A DNA stretch of 64,000 nt from Stenotrophomonas nitritireducens. GTDB taxonomy: Bacteria > Pseudomonadota > Gammaproteobacteria > Xanthomonadales > Xanthomonadaceae. The position numbers were made by a program, and so were the translations under genes. The notes below the pieces were generated by a model. That model was given only the letters and a program-made list of their open reading frames with translations, ran no database searches and was not told where the DNA came from. Location of the stretch: positions 4,020,501 to 4,084,500 of the forward strand of contig NZ_CP016756.1 of NCBI RefSeq assembly GCF_001700965.1. Reading direction: 5' to 3'. This document shows, piece by piece, positions 30,369 to 39,235 of the stretch (within the stretch, counting starts at the first letter, position 1; the number at the start of each line of letters is the position of its first letter).

Positions 30369-31406
30369 ATGGACGAGAACAAGAAGCGCGCGCTCACTGC
30401 CGCACTGAGTCAGATCGAAAAGCAGTTCGGCAAAGGCTCGGTGATGCGTATGGGTGACCGTGTTGTCGAGCCCGTCGAGATCATCCCAACGGGCTCGTTG
30501 ATGCTGGATATCGCACTGGGCATTGGTGGCTTGCCGAAGGGTCGCGTGGTTGAAATCTATGGCCCGGAATCCTCGGGCAAGACCACCCTGACCCTGCAGG
30601 CGATTGCCGAGTGCCAGAAGCTGGGCGGCACCGCGGCCTTCATCGACGCCGAGCACGCCCTGGACCCGATTTACGCCGCCAAGCTGGGCGTCAACGTCGA
30701 CGACCTGCTGCTGTCGCAGCCGGACACCGGCGAGCAGGCCTTGGAAATTGCCGACATGCTGGTGCGTTCCGGCTCGGTCGACATCGTGGTGGTCGACTCT
30801 GTCGCCGCGCTGACCCCGCGTGCTGAAATCGAAGGCGAAATGGGTGACCAGCTGCCGGGCCTGCAGGCACGTCTGATGAGTCAGGCGCTGCGCAAGCTGA
30901 CCGGCAACATCAAGCGCTCCAATACGCTGGTGATCTTCATCAACCAGCTGCGCATGAAGATCGGCGTGATGATGCCGGGCCAGAGCCCGGAAGTGACCAC
31001 CGGCGGCAACGCATTGAAGTTCTACGCCTCGGTGCGCCTGGACATCCGCCGTATCGGTGCGATCAAGAAGGGTGACGAGATCATCGGCAACCAGACCAAG
31101 ATCAAGGTGGTCAAGAACAAGCTGGCACCGCCGTTCAAGCAGGTCATCACCGAAATCCTCTACGGCGAAGGCATTTCCCGTGAGGGCGAGCTGATCGACA
31201 TGGGTGTGGATGCCAAGCTGGTTGAGAAGGCTGGCGCCTGGTACAGCTACGGCGAGGAGCGCATTGGTCAGGGCAAGGACAACGCCCGCGGCTACCTGCG
31301 CGACAACCCACAGGTTGCGGTTCGCCTGGAAGCCGAGCTGCGTGAGAAGTTCCAACCTACCGAAGCGGCGCGCGAAGAAGGCGACGACGAGGACGGCGAG
31401 GAGTGA
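30369..31406 (+). CDS. recA: Recombinase RecA
   Basis: A 345-residue DNA strand-exchange protein that also triggers LexA cleavage. It has the start [30 protein letters not shown], Walker [11 protein letters not shown] near residue 66, Walker [12 protein letters not shown] near 140, loop L1 and the [35 protein letters not shown] block. The tail is acidic ([10 protein letters not shown]), as usual. An in-frame ATG at 30330 exists, but the sequence before 30369 is not family-like. No own LexA box is visible in the 216-bp upstream gap. Confidence 0.97.
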   Translation: MDENKKRALTAALSQIEKQFGKGSVMRMGDRVVEPVEIIPTGSLMLDIALGIGGLPKGRVVEIYGPESSGKTTLTLQAIAECQKLGGTAAFIDAEHALDPIYAAKLGVNVDDLLLSQPDTGEQALEIADMLVRSGSVDIVVVDSVAALTPRAEIEGEMGDQLPGLQARLMSQALRKLTGNIKRSNTLVIFINQLRMKIGVMMPGQSPEVTTGGNALKFYASVRLDIRRIGAIKKGDEIIGNQTKIKVVKNKLAPPFKQVITEILYGEGISREGELIDMGVDAKLVEKAGAWYSYGEERIGQGKDNARGYLRDNPQVAVRLEAELREKFQPTEAAREEGDDEDGEE

Positions 31407-31528
31407 TTTTCCCGTGGGAGCGGGCGGCGCATCGTCAGTGACGTCGCCCGCTTCTGCGGCATTTTGTCCGGAGACCCCGCGGCAGGGATGGCGCGGGGTT
31501 GGGCCTTACCGGGGTAGGGTGTGGTGTG

Positions 31529-32020
31529 ATGACCGAGATGGATGACCAGCCTGCGCGCAAATCCAAGCGTGGCCGTGAGCAGACGCCGTTGCAGCGGGCC
31601 TTGGGTCTGCTGGTCAGGCGCGAGCATTCACGCAAGGAGCTCGGGCGCAAGTTGAAGGCACGTGGTGTTGACCCGGAAGCGGTCGACGCGGCAGTTGCCC
31701 GCCTTGCTGAAGAAGGCTGGCAGGACGACACGCGTTTTGCCCAATCCGTGGTGCGAAACCGCGCCGGTAGCGGCTATGGGCCGCTGCATATCCGCGCGGA
31801 GCTGGGCACCCATGGGCTGGACAGCGAGCAGATCGAGGCTGCGATGGCCTCGTTTGAAGGCGATTGGACTGAAAACGCACGTGAGCTGGTATGCCGCCGT
31901 TTTGGTGCCAATGGCCCGGAAGACCTTGCACAGCGGCGCAAAGCCGCGGATCTATTGGCCAGGCGTGGGTTTGATGGCAACTGTATCCGCCAGGCCAGCC
32001 GTTACGACCCAGAGGACTGA
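31529..32020 (+). CDS. recX: RecA regulator RecX
   Basis: A 163-residue all-helical modulator of RecA filaments, built of tandem three-helix repeats: [74 protein letters not shown] is diagnostic. The N-terminus is basic (KSKRGREQ). ATG 31529 fits the family length. It lies 122 bp behind recA on the same strand and is followed by alaS, a conserved order in proteobacteria. Confidence 0.93.
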   Translation: MTEMDDQPARKSKRGREQTPLQRALGLLVRREHSRKELGRKLKARGVDPEAVDAAVARLAEEGWQDDTRFAQSVVRNRAGSGYGPLHIRAELGTHGLDSEQIEAAMASFEGDWTENARELVCRRFGANGPEDLAQRRKAADLLARRGFDGNCIRQASRYDPED

Positions 32021-32130
32021 GTGAGGACTGGGCGGGCTGGGCCTGCTACCCTTTCAGGGTTTCGGTTGTCCCGAATTCCCGCGCCTGTACAGGCTGCCGG
32101 GACCCGTCTGCCAGCTTATCGCCAGTCCCC

Positions 32131-34782
32131 ATGAATACACCTGCCAAATTTACGACCTCCCAGATCCGCGCTGATTTCCTCGAATTCTTCAAGGGCAAAG
32201 GCCACACCATCGTGCCGTCCGCGCCCCTGGTGCCGGGCAATGACCCGACCCTGCTGTTCACCAACTCGGGCATGGTCCAGTTCAAGGACGTGTTCCTGGG
32301 CGCGGAAAAGCGCAGCTACGTGCGCGCTGCCGACGTCCAGCGCTGCCTGCGCGCCGGTGGCAAGCACAACGACCTGGACCAGGTCGGCTACACCGCCCGC
32401 CACCACACCTTCTTCGAAATGCTGGGCAACTGGTCCTTCGGTGATTACTTCAAGAAGGACGCCATTGCCTGGGCTTGGGAGCTGCTGACCCAGGTCTGGA
32501 AGCTGCCGGCCGAGCGCCTGCTGGTCACCGTGTACCAGACCGATGACGAGGCCTACGCACTGTGGCGCGACATGGTCGGCATCCCGGAAGACCGCATCGT
32601 GCGCATCGGCGACAACAAGGGTGCGCCGTTCGCTTCGGACAACTTCTGGCAGATGGCCGACACCGGCCCCTGCGGCCCCTGCACCGAGATCTTCTTCGAC
32701 CATGGCGATCACATCGCCGGTGGCCCGCCGGGTTCGCCGGATGAGGATGGCGACCGCTTCATCGAAATCTGGAACCTGGTGTTCATGCAGTTCGATCGCC
32801 AGCCCGATGGCTCGCTGCAGCCGCTGCCGGCGCCGTGCGTGGATACCGGCATGGGCCTGGAGCGCTTGGCGGCGATCCTGCAGCACGTGCACACCAACTA
32901 CGAGATCGACCTGTTCCAGGCGCTGATCCGCAAGGCTTCCGAGCTGACCGGCATGGCTGACCTGGAAAACAAGTCGCTGCGCGTGATCGCCGATCACATC
33001 CGCGCCTGTTCGTTCCTGATCGTCGACGGCGTGCTGCCGTCCAATGAAGGCCGCGGCTACGTCCTGCGCCGCATCATCCGCCGCGCCCTGCGCCATGGCT
33101 GGATGCTGGGCGTGCGCCAGCCGTTCTTCAGCAAGCTGGTTCCAACCCTGATCGAGCAGATGGGCGAGGCCTACCCGGAATTGCCGGCACAGGCCGACAC
33201 CGTGGTGCGTGCATTGCTGGCCGAAGAAGAGCGTTTCGCTGAAACCCTCGATTCGGGCATGAAGATCTTCGACGACGTCGCGGCCAAGGTCAGTGATGGT
33301 GTCATCCCCGGCGTGGACGCATTCCGTCTGTACGACACCTATGGCTTCCCGGTCGACCTGACCGCCGATATCGCCCGCGAGCGCGGGATGACGGTGGACA
33401 TGGCTGGCTTTGATGCCTCGATGGAACACCAGCGCGAAACCGCGCGTGCTGCCGGCAAGTTCGGCGGTGGCGTGACCTTGCCGGCCGAACTGGTCGCCAC
33501 GCTGTCGCCGACCGTGTTCCTGGGCTACGACGCGCTGCAGGCCGATGGCCTGAAGGTCGTCGCGCTGATCAAGGATGGCCGCCCGGTGGACGCCGTGCAG
33601 GCTGGCGACGAGGTCATCGTGTTCACCGCGCAGACCCCGTTCTACGCCGAGTCCGGTGGCCAGGTGGGTGATACCGGCGTGCTGTCGGCTGCCGGTGTGA
33701 AACTGGCGGTCAGCGACACGCAGAAGTTCGCTGGCCAGTTCCACGGCCATGTCGGCAAGCTGGAACAGGGTGCGCTGAAGCTCGGTGACGTGCTGGCCGG
33801 TGCGGTGGATGCGTCGCGTCGCAGCGCCACCATCCTCAATCACTCGGCTACCCACCTGTTGCACGCCGCCTTGCGCGAAGTGCTGGGCACCCACGTGCAG
33901 CAGAAGGGCTCGCTGGTGGCGCCGGATCGCCTGCGCTTCGATTTCTCGCATTTCCAGCCGATCAGCGCCGAAGAACTGGCGGTCATCGAGCGCAAGGTCA
34001 ATGAGCAGGTGCGCGCCAACAACGCCGCCGAAGTGCACAACATGGGCATGCAGGAAGCGCTGGACTTCGGTGCCATGGCGCTGTTTGGCGAGAAGTACGG
34101 TGAAAACGTGCGCGTGCTGAAGATGGGCGACTACTCCACCGAGCTGTGCGGCGGCACCCACGTGTCACGCACCGGTGATATCGGCCTGTTCAAGATCACC
34201 TCCGAGGGCGGTGTGTCTTCGGGCGTGCGTCGTATTGAAGCGGTGACCGGGCAGGGCGCGCTGGATTACGTCGCCGACGAGGAAGCGCGACTGCATGAGG
34301 CCGCACAGCTGCTCGGCGGCAGCGCCGGTGATGTGGTCGACAAGATCCGCCAGCTGGCCGAACGGCAGAAGAAGCTGGAACGCGAGCTGGAGTCCCTCAA
34401 GGCCAAGGTTGCCTCTGGCGCGACCGCCGACCTGGGCGGCTCGGCGGTAGATGTGGCCGGGGTCAAGGTGCTGGCCGTGCGCCTGGAAGGCTTTGATGCC
34501 AAGGCGCTGCGCGACGCGGTGGACCGCCTGAAGCAGCAGCTGGGTGACGCTGTGATCGTGCTGGCGGGCGTGCAGGACGGCAAGGCGGCGCTGGTTGCGG
34601 GTGTCAACGGCGCGGCGGCGGGCAAGGTCAAGGCGGGCGAGCTGTTGGCGCACGTGGCTGCCCAGATCGGTGGCAAGGGCGGTGGTCGTCCCGACATGGC
34701 TCAGGGTGGCGGTGAGGATGGTCCCAAGCTGGTGACGGCCCTTGAGGGCGTCCTGGCATGGGTCAAGCCACATCTGGCCTGA
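32131..34782 (+). CDS. alaS: Alanyl-tRNA synthetase
   Basis: An 883-residue class II synthetase. The aminoacylation domain (about 1-460) begins [46 protein letters not shown] and contains [18 protein letters not shown]. The editing domain has the zinc-binding [13 protein letters not shown] near residue 572 and the [13 protein letters not shown] cysteine near 672. The C-terminal C-Ala domain includes [15 protein letters not shown]. Length is standard. csrA follows, as in enterics and pseudomonads. Confidence 0.97.
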   Translation: MNTPAKFTTSQIRADFLEFFKGKGHTIVPSAPLVPGNDPTLLFTNSGMVQFKDVFLGAEKRSYVRAADVQRCLRAGGKHNDLDQVGYTARHHTFFEMLGNWSFGDYFKKDAIAWAWELLTQVWKLPAERLLVTVYQTDDEAYALWRDMVGIPEDRIVRIGDNKGAPFASDNFWQMADTGPCGPCTEIFFDHGDHIAGGPPGSPDEDGDRFIEIWNLVFMQFDRQPDGSLQPLPAPCVDTGMGLERLAAILQHVHTNYEIDLFQALIRKASELTGMADLENKSLRVIADHIRACSFLIVDGVLPSNEGRGYVLRRIIRRALRHGWMLGVRQPFFSKLVPTLIEQMGEAYPELPAQADTVVRALLAEEERFAETLDSGMKIFDDVAAKVSDGVIPGVDAFRLYDTYGFPVDLTADIARERGMTVDMAGFDASMEHQRETARAAGKFGGGVTLPAELVATLSPTVFLGYDALQADGLKVVALIKDGRPVDAVQAGDEVIVFTAQTPFYAESGGQVGDTGVLSAAGVKLAVSDTQKFAGQFHGHVGKLEQGALKLGDVLAGAVDASRRSATILNHSATHLLHAALREVLGTHVQQKGSLVAPDRLRFDFSHFQPISAEELAVIERKVNEQVRANNAAEVHNMGMQEALDFGAMALFGEKYGENVRVLKMGDYSTELCGGTHVSRTGDIGLFKITSEGGVSSGVRRIEAVTGQGALDYVADEEARLHEAAQLLGGSAGDVVDKIRQLAERQKKLERELESLKAKVASGATADLGGSAVDVAGVKVLAVRLEGFDAKALRDAVDRLKQQLGDAVIVLAGVQDGKAALVAGVNGAAAGKVKAGELLAHVAAQIGGKGGGRPDMAQGGGEDGPKLVTALEGVLAWVKPHLA

Positions 34783-34921
34783 ATGTGACAAGCCTGGCAC
34801 CTTGTAGGTGTTTGCGCCCTGACGTTAACATTGGGAGTCTTTTCCCTTTGTCGTGGGGCGCATAGCTAGAAGCGCGCCAATGCCGGCGGGAAACCCTGCC
34901 GGTTCCATGGAGATTTGCAAA

Positions 34922-35125
34922 ATGTTGATCCTGACTCGCCGAGTAGGCGAAACCTTGATGATCGGCGACTCGGTCAGCGTGACCGTGCTCGGCGTCAAGG
35001 GCAACCAGGTACGTATCGGTATCACCGCTCCGAAGGATGTGGCGGTGCACCGTGAGGAGATTTTCCAGCGTATCCAGCGTGGCGATGAGCCCGCAGCCCC
35101 CGGAAGTGAAGAAACTTCCGAATAA
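34922..35125 (+). CDS. csrA: Carbon storage regulator CsrA/RsmA
   Basis: A 67-residue dimeric RNA-binding protein that recognises GGA motifs near ribosome sites. [47 protein letters not shown] is the complete conserved core, including L4/R6 and R44; the last 15 residues are an acidic, variable tail. The start ATG 34922 is the universal family start. The 139-bp gap after alaS probably carries its own promoter (TTGTAG-N18-TAACAT at 34802-34831 is a weak candidate). A GacA-type regulator is encoded at 54210. Confidence 0.96.
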   Translation: MLILTRRVGETLMIGDSVSVTVLGVKGNQVRIGITAPKDVAVHREEIFQRIQRGDEPAAPGSEETSE

Positions 35126-35200
35126 GGGTTTACCTTTCACCTCGTTTAACGTTATTCTTCGCGCCCCGCTTCGGAATACACGCGGCGGGGCAAAAGAAAC

Positions 35201-35293
35201 GGAGTGATGCCCGAGTGGCTGAAGGGGCTCCCCTGCTAAGGGAGTATAGGGTTAAAAGCTCTATCGAGGGTTCGAATCCCTCTCACTCCGCCA
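35201..35293 (+). tRNA. tRNA-Ser (GCT)
   Basis: A 93-nt class II tRNA. Acceptor arms GGAGTGA / TCACTCC pair, G is the discriminator and CCA is encoded. The anticodon stem CTCCC/GGGAG encloses CTGCTAA, giving anticodon GCT (codons AGC/AGT). A long variable arm and the T arm GAGGGTTCGAATCCCTC are present. Its position behind alaS-csrA matches serV of E. coli. Confidence 0.95.
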
Positions 35294-35298
35294 GTTTC

Positions 35299-35326
35299 AA
35301 AAAAGCCCCTGAAAAGGGGCTTTTTT
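35299..35326 (+). terminator. Terminator of tRNA-Ser
   Basis: AAAAGCCCCT-GAA-AAGGGGCTTTTTT directly behind the tRNA: an 8-10 bp stem followed by six T. Confidence 0.9.
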
Positions 35327-35400
35327 GTGTCTGTTGGTTTTGTCGCTGTGCCTGCTGTTGGTGAGTTCTGTTTCGATGTGCTGGTGCGCCGCGCGCTTTT

Positions 35401-35956
35401 GTAGGAGCGGCATCAGCCGCGAAGCTCACGGACGATCAGATTGCTGGGCCTTGAGTTCAATAGGGCCGGTGTAGCGGCATATGTGGCCCTCTGCGGGATC
35501 GGTGTTGTCCCCGGGTGTTGCGGTGAGTGGCGATGCGCTGTGGCGACGCTTGTAAGGCCTCTGCCGAGCATGGCTCGGCACTACAGAGCTGTGTGCTGCG
35601 CTGGGGTGCCTGCGTGCTTCTGTGGGAGCGGCGTAAGCCGCGAAGCTCGCGGGCGATCAGATTGCGGGGCCTTGGTGAGCTTAATAGCACCGCTGTCGCG
35701 GCTTATGTGGCTCTCTGCTGGGCTGGGCGCGTGGTGACAGGCCGTGCGTTGCGGCGTTGCTCTTAAGGCCTCTGCCGAGCATGGCTCGGCACTACAGGGC
35801 TGCGTGCTGCGCTGAGGTGTCTGCGTGCTTCTGTAGGAGCGGCATAAGTCGCGAAGCTCGTAGGTGCTCAGGTGGCGTGCGGGTGGCTTCGGTATGGCCA
35901 GCTTCGCGGGATCGGCATTGCCGGGAGGGCCTCTGCCGAGCATGGCTCGGCATTAC
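35401..35956. repeat. Composite tandem REP + SMAG array
   Basis: Three imperfect direct copies of a roughly 211-bp unit, each made of a forward REP (35401, 35622, 35833), a diverged filler with GATCAGATTGC-GGGCCTT, and an inverted SMAG (35557, 35768, 35929), followed by GCTGTGTGCTGCGCTG-like sequence. REP-to-REP distances are 221 and 211; SMAG-to-SMAG distances are 211 and 161, the last unit being shortened. Frames through the array are repeat-driven and not credible genes. It separates tRNA-Ser from the inverted tRNA-Arg pair. Confidence 0.88.
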
Positions 35957-36040
35957 AGTCGACGTTGGTTATGCGGGGCGCTGGTGCTCGCGTCAGGCGC
36001 TGTTTTGTCCGGCCTGATTATCCATCCGCAAAACGCACAT

Positions 36041-36071
36041 AAAAAAACAGCAGGCAATGCCTGCTGTTTTT
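36041..36071 (-). terminator. Terminator of the tRNA-Arg transcript
   Basis: Perfect stem ACAGCAGGCA / TGCCTGCTGT with T runs on both strands, just beyond the 3' end of the first tRNA-Arg as read on the minus strand. Confidence 0.88.
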
Positions 36072-36076
36072 GGTAT

Positions 36077-36153
36077 TGGTGCGCTCGGAGAGATTCGAAC
36101 TCCCGACCACCTGGTTCGTAGCCAGGTACTCTATCCAACTGAGCTACGAGCGC
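36077..36153 (-). tRNA. tRNA-Arg (ACG), copy 1
   Basis: A 77-nt tRNA on the minus strand. Acceptor GCGCTCG / CGAGCGC, discriminator A and encoded CCA. The anticodon stem CCTGG/CCAGG encloses CTACGAA, giving anticodon ACG, which is edited to ICG and reads CGT/CGC/CGA. It is identical to the copy at 36207. Confidence 0.95.
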
Positions 36154-36206
36154 TCAACATTGCTGTTGTAGTTTGAAGCGGTGCGGATTATATCCGCGTT
36201 CTGACA

Positions 36207-36283
36207 TGGTGCGCTCGGAGAGATTCGAACTCCCGACCACCTGGTTCGTAGCCAGGTACTCTATCCAACTGAGCTACGAGCGC
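36207..36283 (-). tRNA. tRNA-Arg (ACG), copy 2
   Basis: Identical in sequence to the copy 130 bp away, with CCA encoded. It is transcribed first on the minus strand. The 53-bp linker contains the small palindrome GCGGATTATATCCGC (36184-36198). The pair corresponds to the argV-type genes that follow serV in E. coli, but here in opposite orientation. Confidence 0.95.
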
Positions 36284-36349
36284 GTCGTTGCCAGGAGCGA
36301 GATTATGCGGATATGAGCCGTTTGCGTCAACGCTTTTTGTGAAAATTTC

Positions 36350-37210
36350 TTAATCTTCGGTATGAATCAGTGCCTGGGCCACCTTCTGTGGAGATTTCAT
36401 CCAATGGAAGTGATCGGCAGGCACGCCCAGGTCCGCGGATGACAGTATCTGCAGCTGGTGTGCAGACGCCGGAAGCTTGGCCAACAGATGCTGCATCGAA
36501 CTGACCGGCGCCAGCCAATCGCTGTCCATCACCACGGCGCGCGTCGGCGCGGTGATGGTGCGCATGCAGGCTTCCAGGTCGATCGGCAGGTTGTGGGCGG
36601 CGTAATGATTGCTCAGGCCGACGCGGGCCCAGTCGCGTATCAATCCGCGCGCCTCGGTGCCGCCGAAGCCGACGCGACGTCCGGGCAGGGTGCCGTTGCG
36701 TTGTGCCAGCCAGGGCAGGAAGCGATACGCCAAGGGCAGCAACCAACCGCGCGGCGGCGGGAAGCTTCGCCACCATGGCGTGCCGCTGGCAACCAGCCAT
36801 AGTGCGTCCAGCTCGGCGTCACGCAGGCCTGCATAACAACAGCTGAGCTGGCCGCCGAGGCTATGGCCGCCCAGCTGCAACGGGAGCCCGGGCAGAGTGC
36901 TGTGCACGGCGGCTTCGGCGGCGGGCAGGTCGAGCTGCAGCAGTTCCTTGTAACCCCAGTCGTGGCTGCGATCAGGGCGCAGGCTGCTGCTGCCGTTGCC
37001 GCGCCATTCGTGCAGGAAGACGGCAATGTCGTACTCGGCCAGGGCTTGCGCGAACGCCTGGTAATGGCGTGCAGCAACGCCCAGTGCCGGCAGCCATAGC
37101 AGGCAGGCGCGCGGCTGGGCGGGGAGGTAGGCCAATAGTTCGAAGCTGTGGCCATCGGCGCTGCTGACGGGCAACGCGGTGGGTTGGCGGGGCGTCGTTT
37201 CCATGTTCAT
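36350..37210 (-). CDS. Alpha/beta hydrolase (serine hydrolase), substrate unknown
   Basis: A 286-residue alpha/beta-hydrolase-fold protein. Strand-forming ACLLWLPALGVAARHYQAFAQALAEYDIAVFLHEWRGNGSS leads to the nucleophile elbow GGHSLGGQ (Ser117), and a C-terminal ADHFHW supplies the likely catalytic histidine. There is no signal peptide, so it is probably cytoplasmic. ATG 37210 overlaps the thiD stop (ATGA), so it is translationally coupled to thiD, but a role in thiamine metabolism is not shown. Related proteins are annotated only as hydrolases. Confidence 0.82.
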   Translation of the reverse strand: MNMETTPRQPTALPVSSADGHSFELLAYLPAQPRACLLWLPALGVAARHYQAFAQALAEYDIAVFLHEWRGNGSSSLRPDRSHDWGYKELLQLDLPAAEAAVHSTLPGLPLQLGGHSLGGQLSCCYAGLRDAELDALWLVASGTPWWRSFPPPRGWLLPLAYRFLPWLAQRNGTLPGRRVGFGGTEARGLIRDWARVGLSNHYAAHNLPIDLEACMRTITAPTRAVVMDSDWLAPVSSMQHLLAKLPASAHQLQILSSADLGVPADHFHWMKSPQKVAQALIHTED

Positions 37211-38016
37211 GCCGGTCGCGCCGCGCCGAAGTGATCCAGCACCATTACTTCGCTGTGGCCGGGGCGGTAGCCGCCCTGCAGGGCGCGTGCGACATAGTCG
37301 ATGGCTGCTTCGCAGGCGTTGGCCAGCGACAGTCCGCAGCACAGTTGCGCGGCAATCGCCGAGGCCAGCGTGCAGCCGGTACCGTGTGCATCCACCGGCA
37401 GCCGTACATGGCTGAATTCCTCGCGGCTGACGCCGTCGAAGTAACGATCGATGACGCGACTGCCTTCCAGCAGGTGCCCGCCCTTGAGCAGGACCGCGCC
37501 GGCGCCCATGTCGAGCAGGGCGGTGGCGGCATCTTCTGCGTCGTCGGCATTGAGGATGCGGCGGCCAAGCAACAACTCTGCTTCCGGCGTATTCGGAGTC
37601 AGCAACGTTGCCAGCGGCAGCAGCCGCTCGCGCATTGCGCGCAGGGCGCTGTCTTCGAGCAGCTTGGCGCCACTGGTGGCGACCATGACCGGGTCGATCA
37701 CGATCTGCGGTGGCCGCCGTTGTTCCAGTACATCGGCGACCAGGTGGATCACCTCGGCATTGGCAAGCATGCCCAGTTTGACCGCGTGGATATCAAAGTC
37801 ATCGAAGCAGGCATCGATCTGCGCGCGCAGGAACTCCAGCGGCGGCACATGCACGGCGGTGACGCCACGGGTGTGCTGTGCGGTGAGTGCGGTGATTGCC
37901 GACAGGCCATGCACGCGATGGGCGGCAAAGGCTTTGAGGTCGGCTTGAATGCCTGCGCCGCCACCGGAATCGGAGCCGGCAATGGTCAGGGCGGAAACGG
38001 GGGTGGAAGGGCTCAT
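37207..38016 (-). CDS. thiD: Hydroxymethylpyrimidine / phosphomethylpyrimidine kinase
   Basis: A 269-residue ribokinase-fold enzyme phosphorylating HMP and HMP-P in thiamine synthesis. It has ALTIAGSDSGGGAGIQADLKAFAAHRVHGLSAITALTAQHTRGV at the N-terminus, VIDPVMVATSGAKLLEDSAL near residue 105, and the anion-hole DAHGTGCTLASAIAAQL near 205. No other thiamine gene is nearby, and no TPP riboswitch is recognisable in the short upstream gap. Confidence 0.93.
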   Translation of the reverse strand: MSPSTPVSALTIAGSDSGGGAGIQADLKAFAAHRVHGLSAITALTAQHTRGVTAVHVPPLEFLRAQIDACFDDFDIHAVKLGMLANAEVIHLVADVLEQRRPPQIVIDPVMVATSGAKLLEDSALRAMRERLLPLATLLTPNTPEAELLLGRRILNADDAEDAATALLDMGAGAVLLKGGHLLEGSRVIDRYFDGVSREEFSHVRLPVDAHGTGCTLASAIAAQLCCGLSLANACEAAIDYVARALQGGYRPGHSEVMVLDHFGAARPA

Positions 38017-38050
38017 TGGCCGATTGTGCAGTGTTTGCCGAAGGCCTGCC

Positions 38051-38722
38051 TCACCGCTGCCGGCGCATCAGCCATTGCCGGTACAGCACGTATCCCATGC
38101 CGCTCAGTCCGGTCAGCAGGGCCGGTACCAGCAGGGCGTCGTACTGCCAGCGCGCGAACAGCCATGCGCCGAGTACACCGCCGGCCAGAAAGCCGCTGAT
38201 GATCAGACCACTCAGGGTCAACCGGTGCATCGGCACCGGCAGTCCGCGCAGCAGGTGGCCCAGGCCGATGCCGAGATCGGTGAACATGCCGCTCAGGTGG
38301 GTGGTACGGACGACTGCGCCGCTGAAAGTGGTGGCCAGCGCGTTCTGCAGCCCGCAGGCCATGGCCGCAGCCAGTGCGCCCCAGACCTGGTGCTGCTTGA
38401 ACAGAGGAATGGCCAGCAGCAACAGGGCAGATTCCAGTGCCAGCGCAACCCCATAGCGGCGCCCGAGTTGCAGGGTGCTGTCCTGGATGATCAGGCCGCT
38501 GAGGATCGCGCCCAGCGCAAAGGCGATCAGCAGGCCCCACAGATGGCCGACCGAGCGCCAGTCGGCATGCGCCAGGGCAATGCCGAGCTGGCTGGTGCTG
38601 CCTGTGACATGGCTGACGGCCTGGTGTTCAAAACCCAGAAACCCGACCGCATTGACCATGCCGGCCACGCACGACAGTGCAATCGCACCGATCCAGACCC
38701 AGGTGGGCAGGCGGACCTTCAT
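38051..38722 (-). CDS. DUF1275 (YoaK-family) membrane protein
   Basis: A 223-residue membrane protein of the DUF1275/YoaK family. It begins with an N-terminal helix (IGAIALSCVAGMVNAVGFLGF), followed by the conserved SHVTGSTSQLGIALA, GAILSGLII, the CGLQNALATTFSGAVVRTTHLSGMFTDLGIGLG core typical of the family, and two more helices. About six membrane segments are expected. Function is unknown; a transport or stress role has been suggested for relatives. It lies 12 bp after the lipoprotein gene on the same strand. Confidence 0.87.
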   Translation of the reverse strand: MKVRLPTWVWIGAIALSCVAGMVNAVGFLGFEHQAVSHVTGSTSQLGIALAHADWRSVGHLWGLLIAFALGAILSGLIIQDSTLQLGRRYGVALALESALLLLAIPLFKQHQVWGALAAAMACGLQNALATTFSGAVVRTTHLSGMFTDLGIGLGHLLRGLPVPMHRLTLSGLIISGFLAGGVLGAWLFARWQYDALLVPALLTGLSGMGYVLYRQWLMRRQR

Positions 38723-38734
38723 TGCGCCGCCCGG

Positions 38735-39235
38735 TCAGGGCGACGACTTCGCGCCGTTGCGTTCGATGCTGCTGAAGGTACCGGTTTGCGGGTCGTAGAC
38801 CGCGCCCCAGAACCGCGCGCCGCCATCGCAGACCCGGATCGCTTCGCGGCCCGGGTCCATTTCGCTGTGGTCGGGCAGGGTGAAGGCATTGATGTAGATC
38901 AGCCGTTTGCCTGCGGACTCGAAGCCCACGTACTGGCGGCCGGACTGGGCCGGCTCGGCAATGCTGGGCTGCAGCTGCGCCAGTCGGCTTTCCAGTGCGT
39001 CGATGTCGGCGCGGCTGGGCGCCCAGTAGCCGGTGACTTCACCGGCGTGTCTGGCGGGGCTGTCGCGCGAGCAGGTGTCCAGCACCTGCGCGGCGACCAT
39101 GGGGCGGGTGACCACCCAGGACTGTCCCGTCTTTACCGCCGTCGGCACGCTGCCCGGACGGGTGTTGGTCGGCGTGCAGGCGGCGACGGCCAGTGTGGCG
39201 GCGGCCAACAGGGACAGGGTTTGCAGCTGTTTCAC
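38735..39235 (-). CDS. Predicted lipoprotein, function unknown
   Basis: A 166-residue protein starting at GTG 39235, which overlaps the phoH stop (GTGA). The signal peptide KQLQTLSLLAAATLAVAAC ends in a lipobox with cysteine at residue 20, predicting a lipidated, probably outer-membrane protein. The mature part has ADIDALESRLAQLQPSI, RQYVGFESAGKRLIYINAF and a C-terminal RVCDGGARFWGAVYDPQTGTFSSIERNG. It has two cysteines besides the lipidated one. I do not recognise a named family. Confidence 0.78.
   Translation of the reverse strand: MKQLQTLSLLAAATLAVAACTPTNTRPGSVPTAVKTGQSWVVTRPMVAAQVLDTCSRDSPARHAGEVTGYWAPSRADIDALESRLAQLQPSIAEPAQSGRQYVGFESAGKRLIYINAFTLPDHSEMDPGREAIRVCDGGARFWGAVYDPQTGTFSSIERNGAKSSP

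Noticed and set aside
32116..34161. 681-codon minus-strand frame over alaS
   Set aside because: Same antisense shadow effect; alaS is intact and full length on the other strand.
35162..35190. GCCCCGC...GCGGGGC hairpin between csrA and tRNA-Ser as a csrA terminator
   Set aside because: It is followed by AAAAG rather than T residues on the plus strand and has a 15-nt loop, so an intrinsic terminator is not supported.
38017..38050. Possible TPP riboswitch before thiD
   Set aside because: The gap to the upstream gene is only 34 bp and holds none of the conserved THI-box segments.
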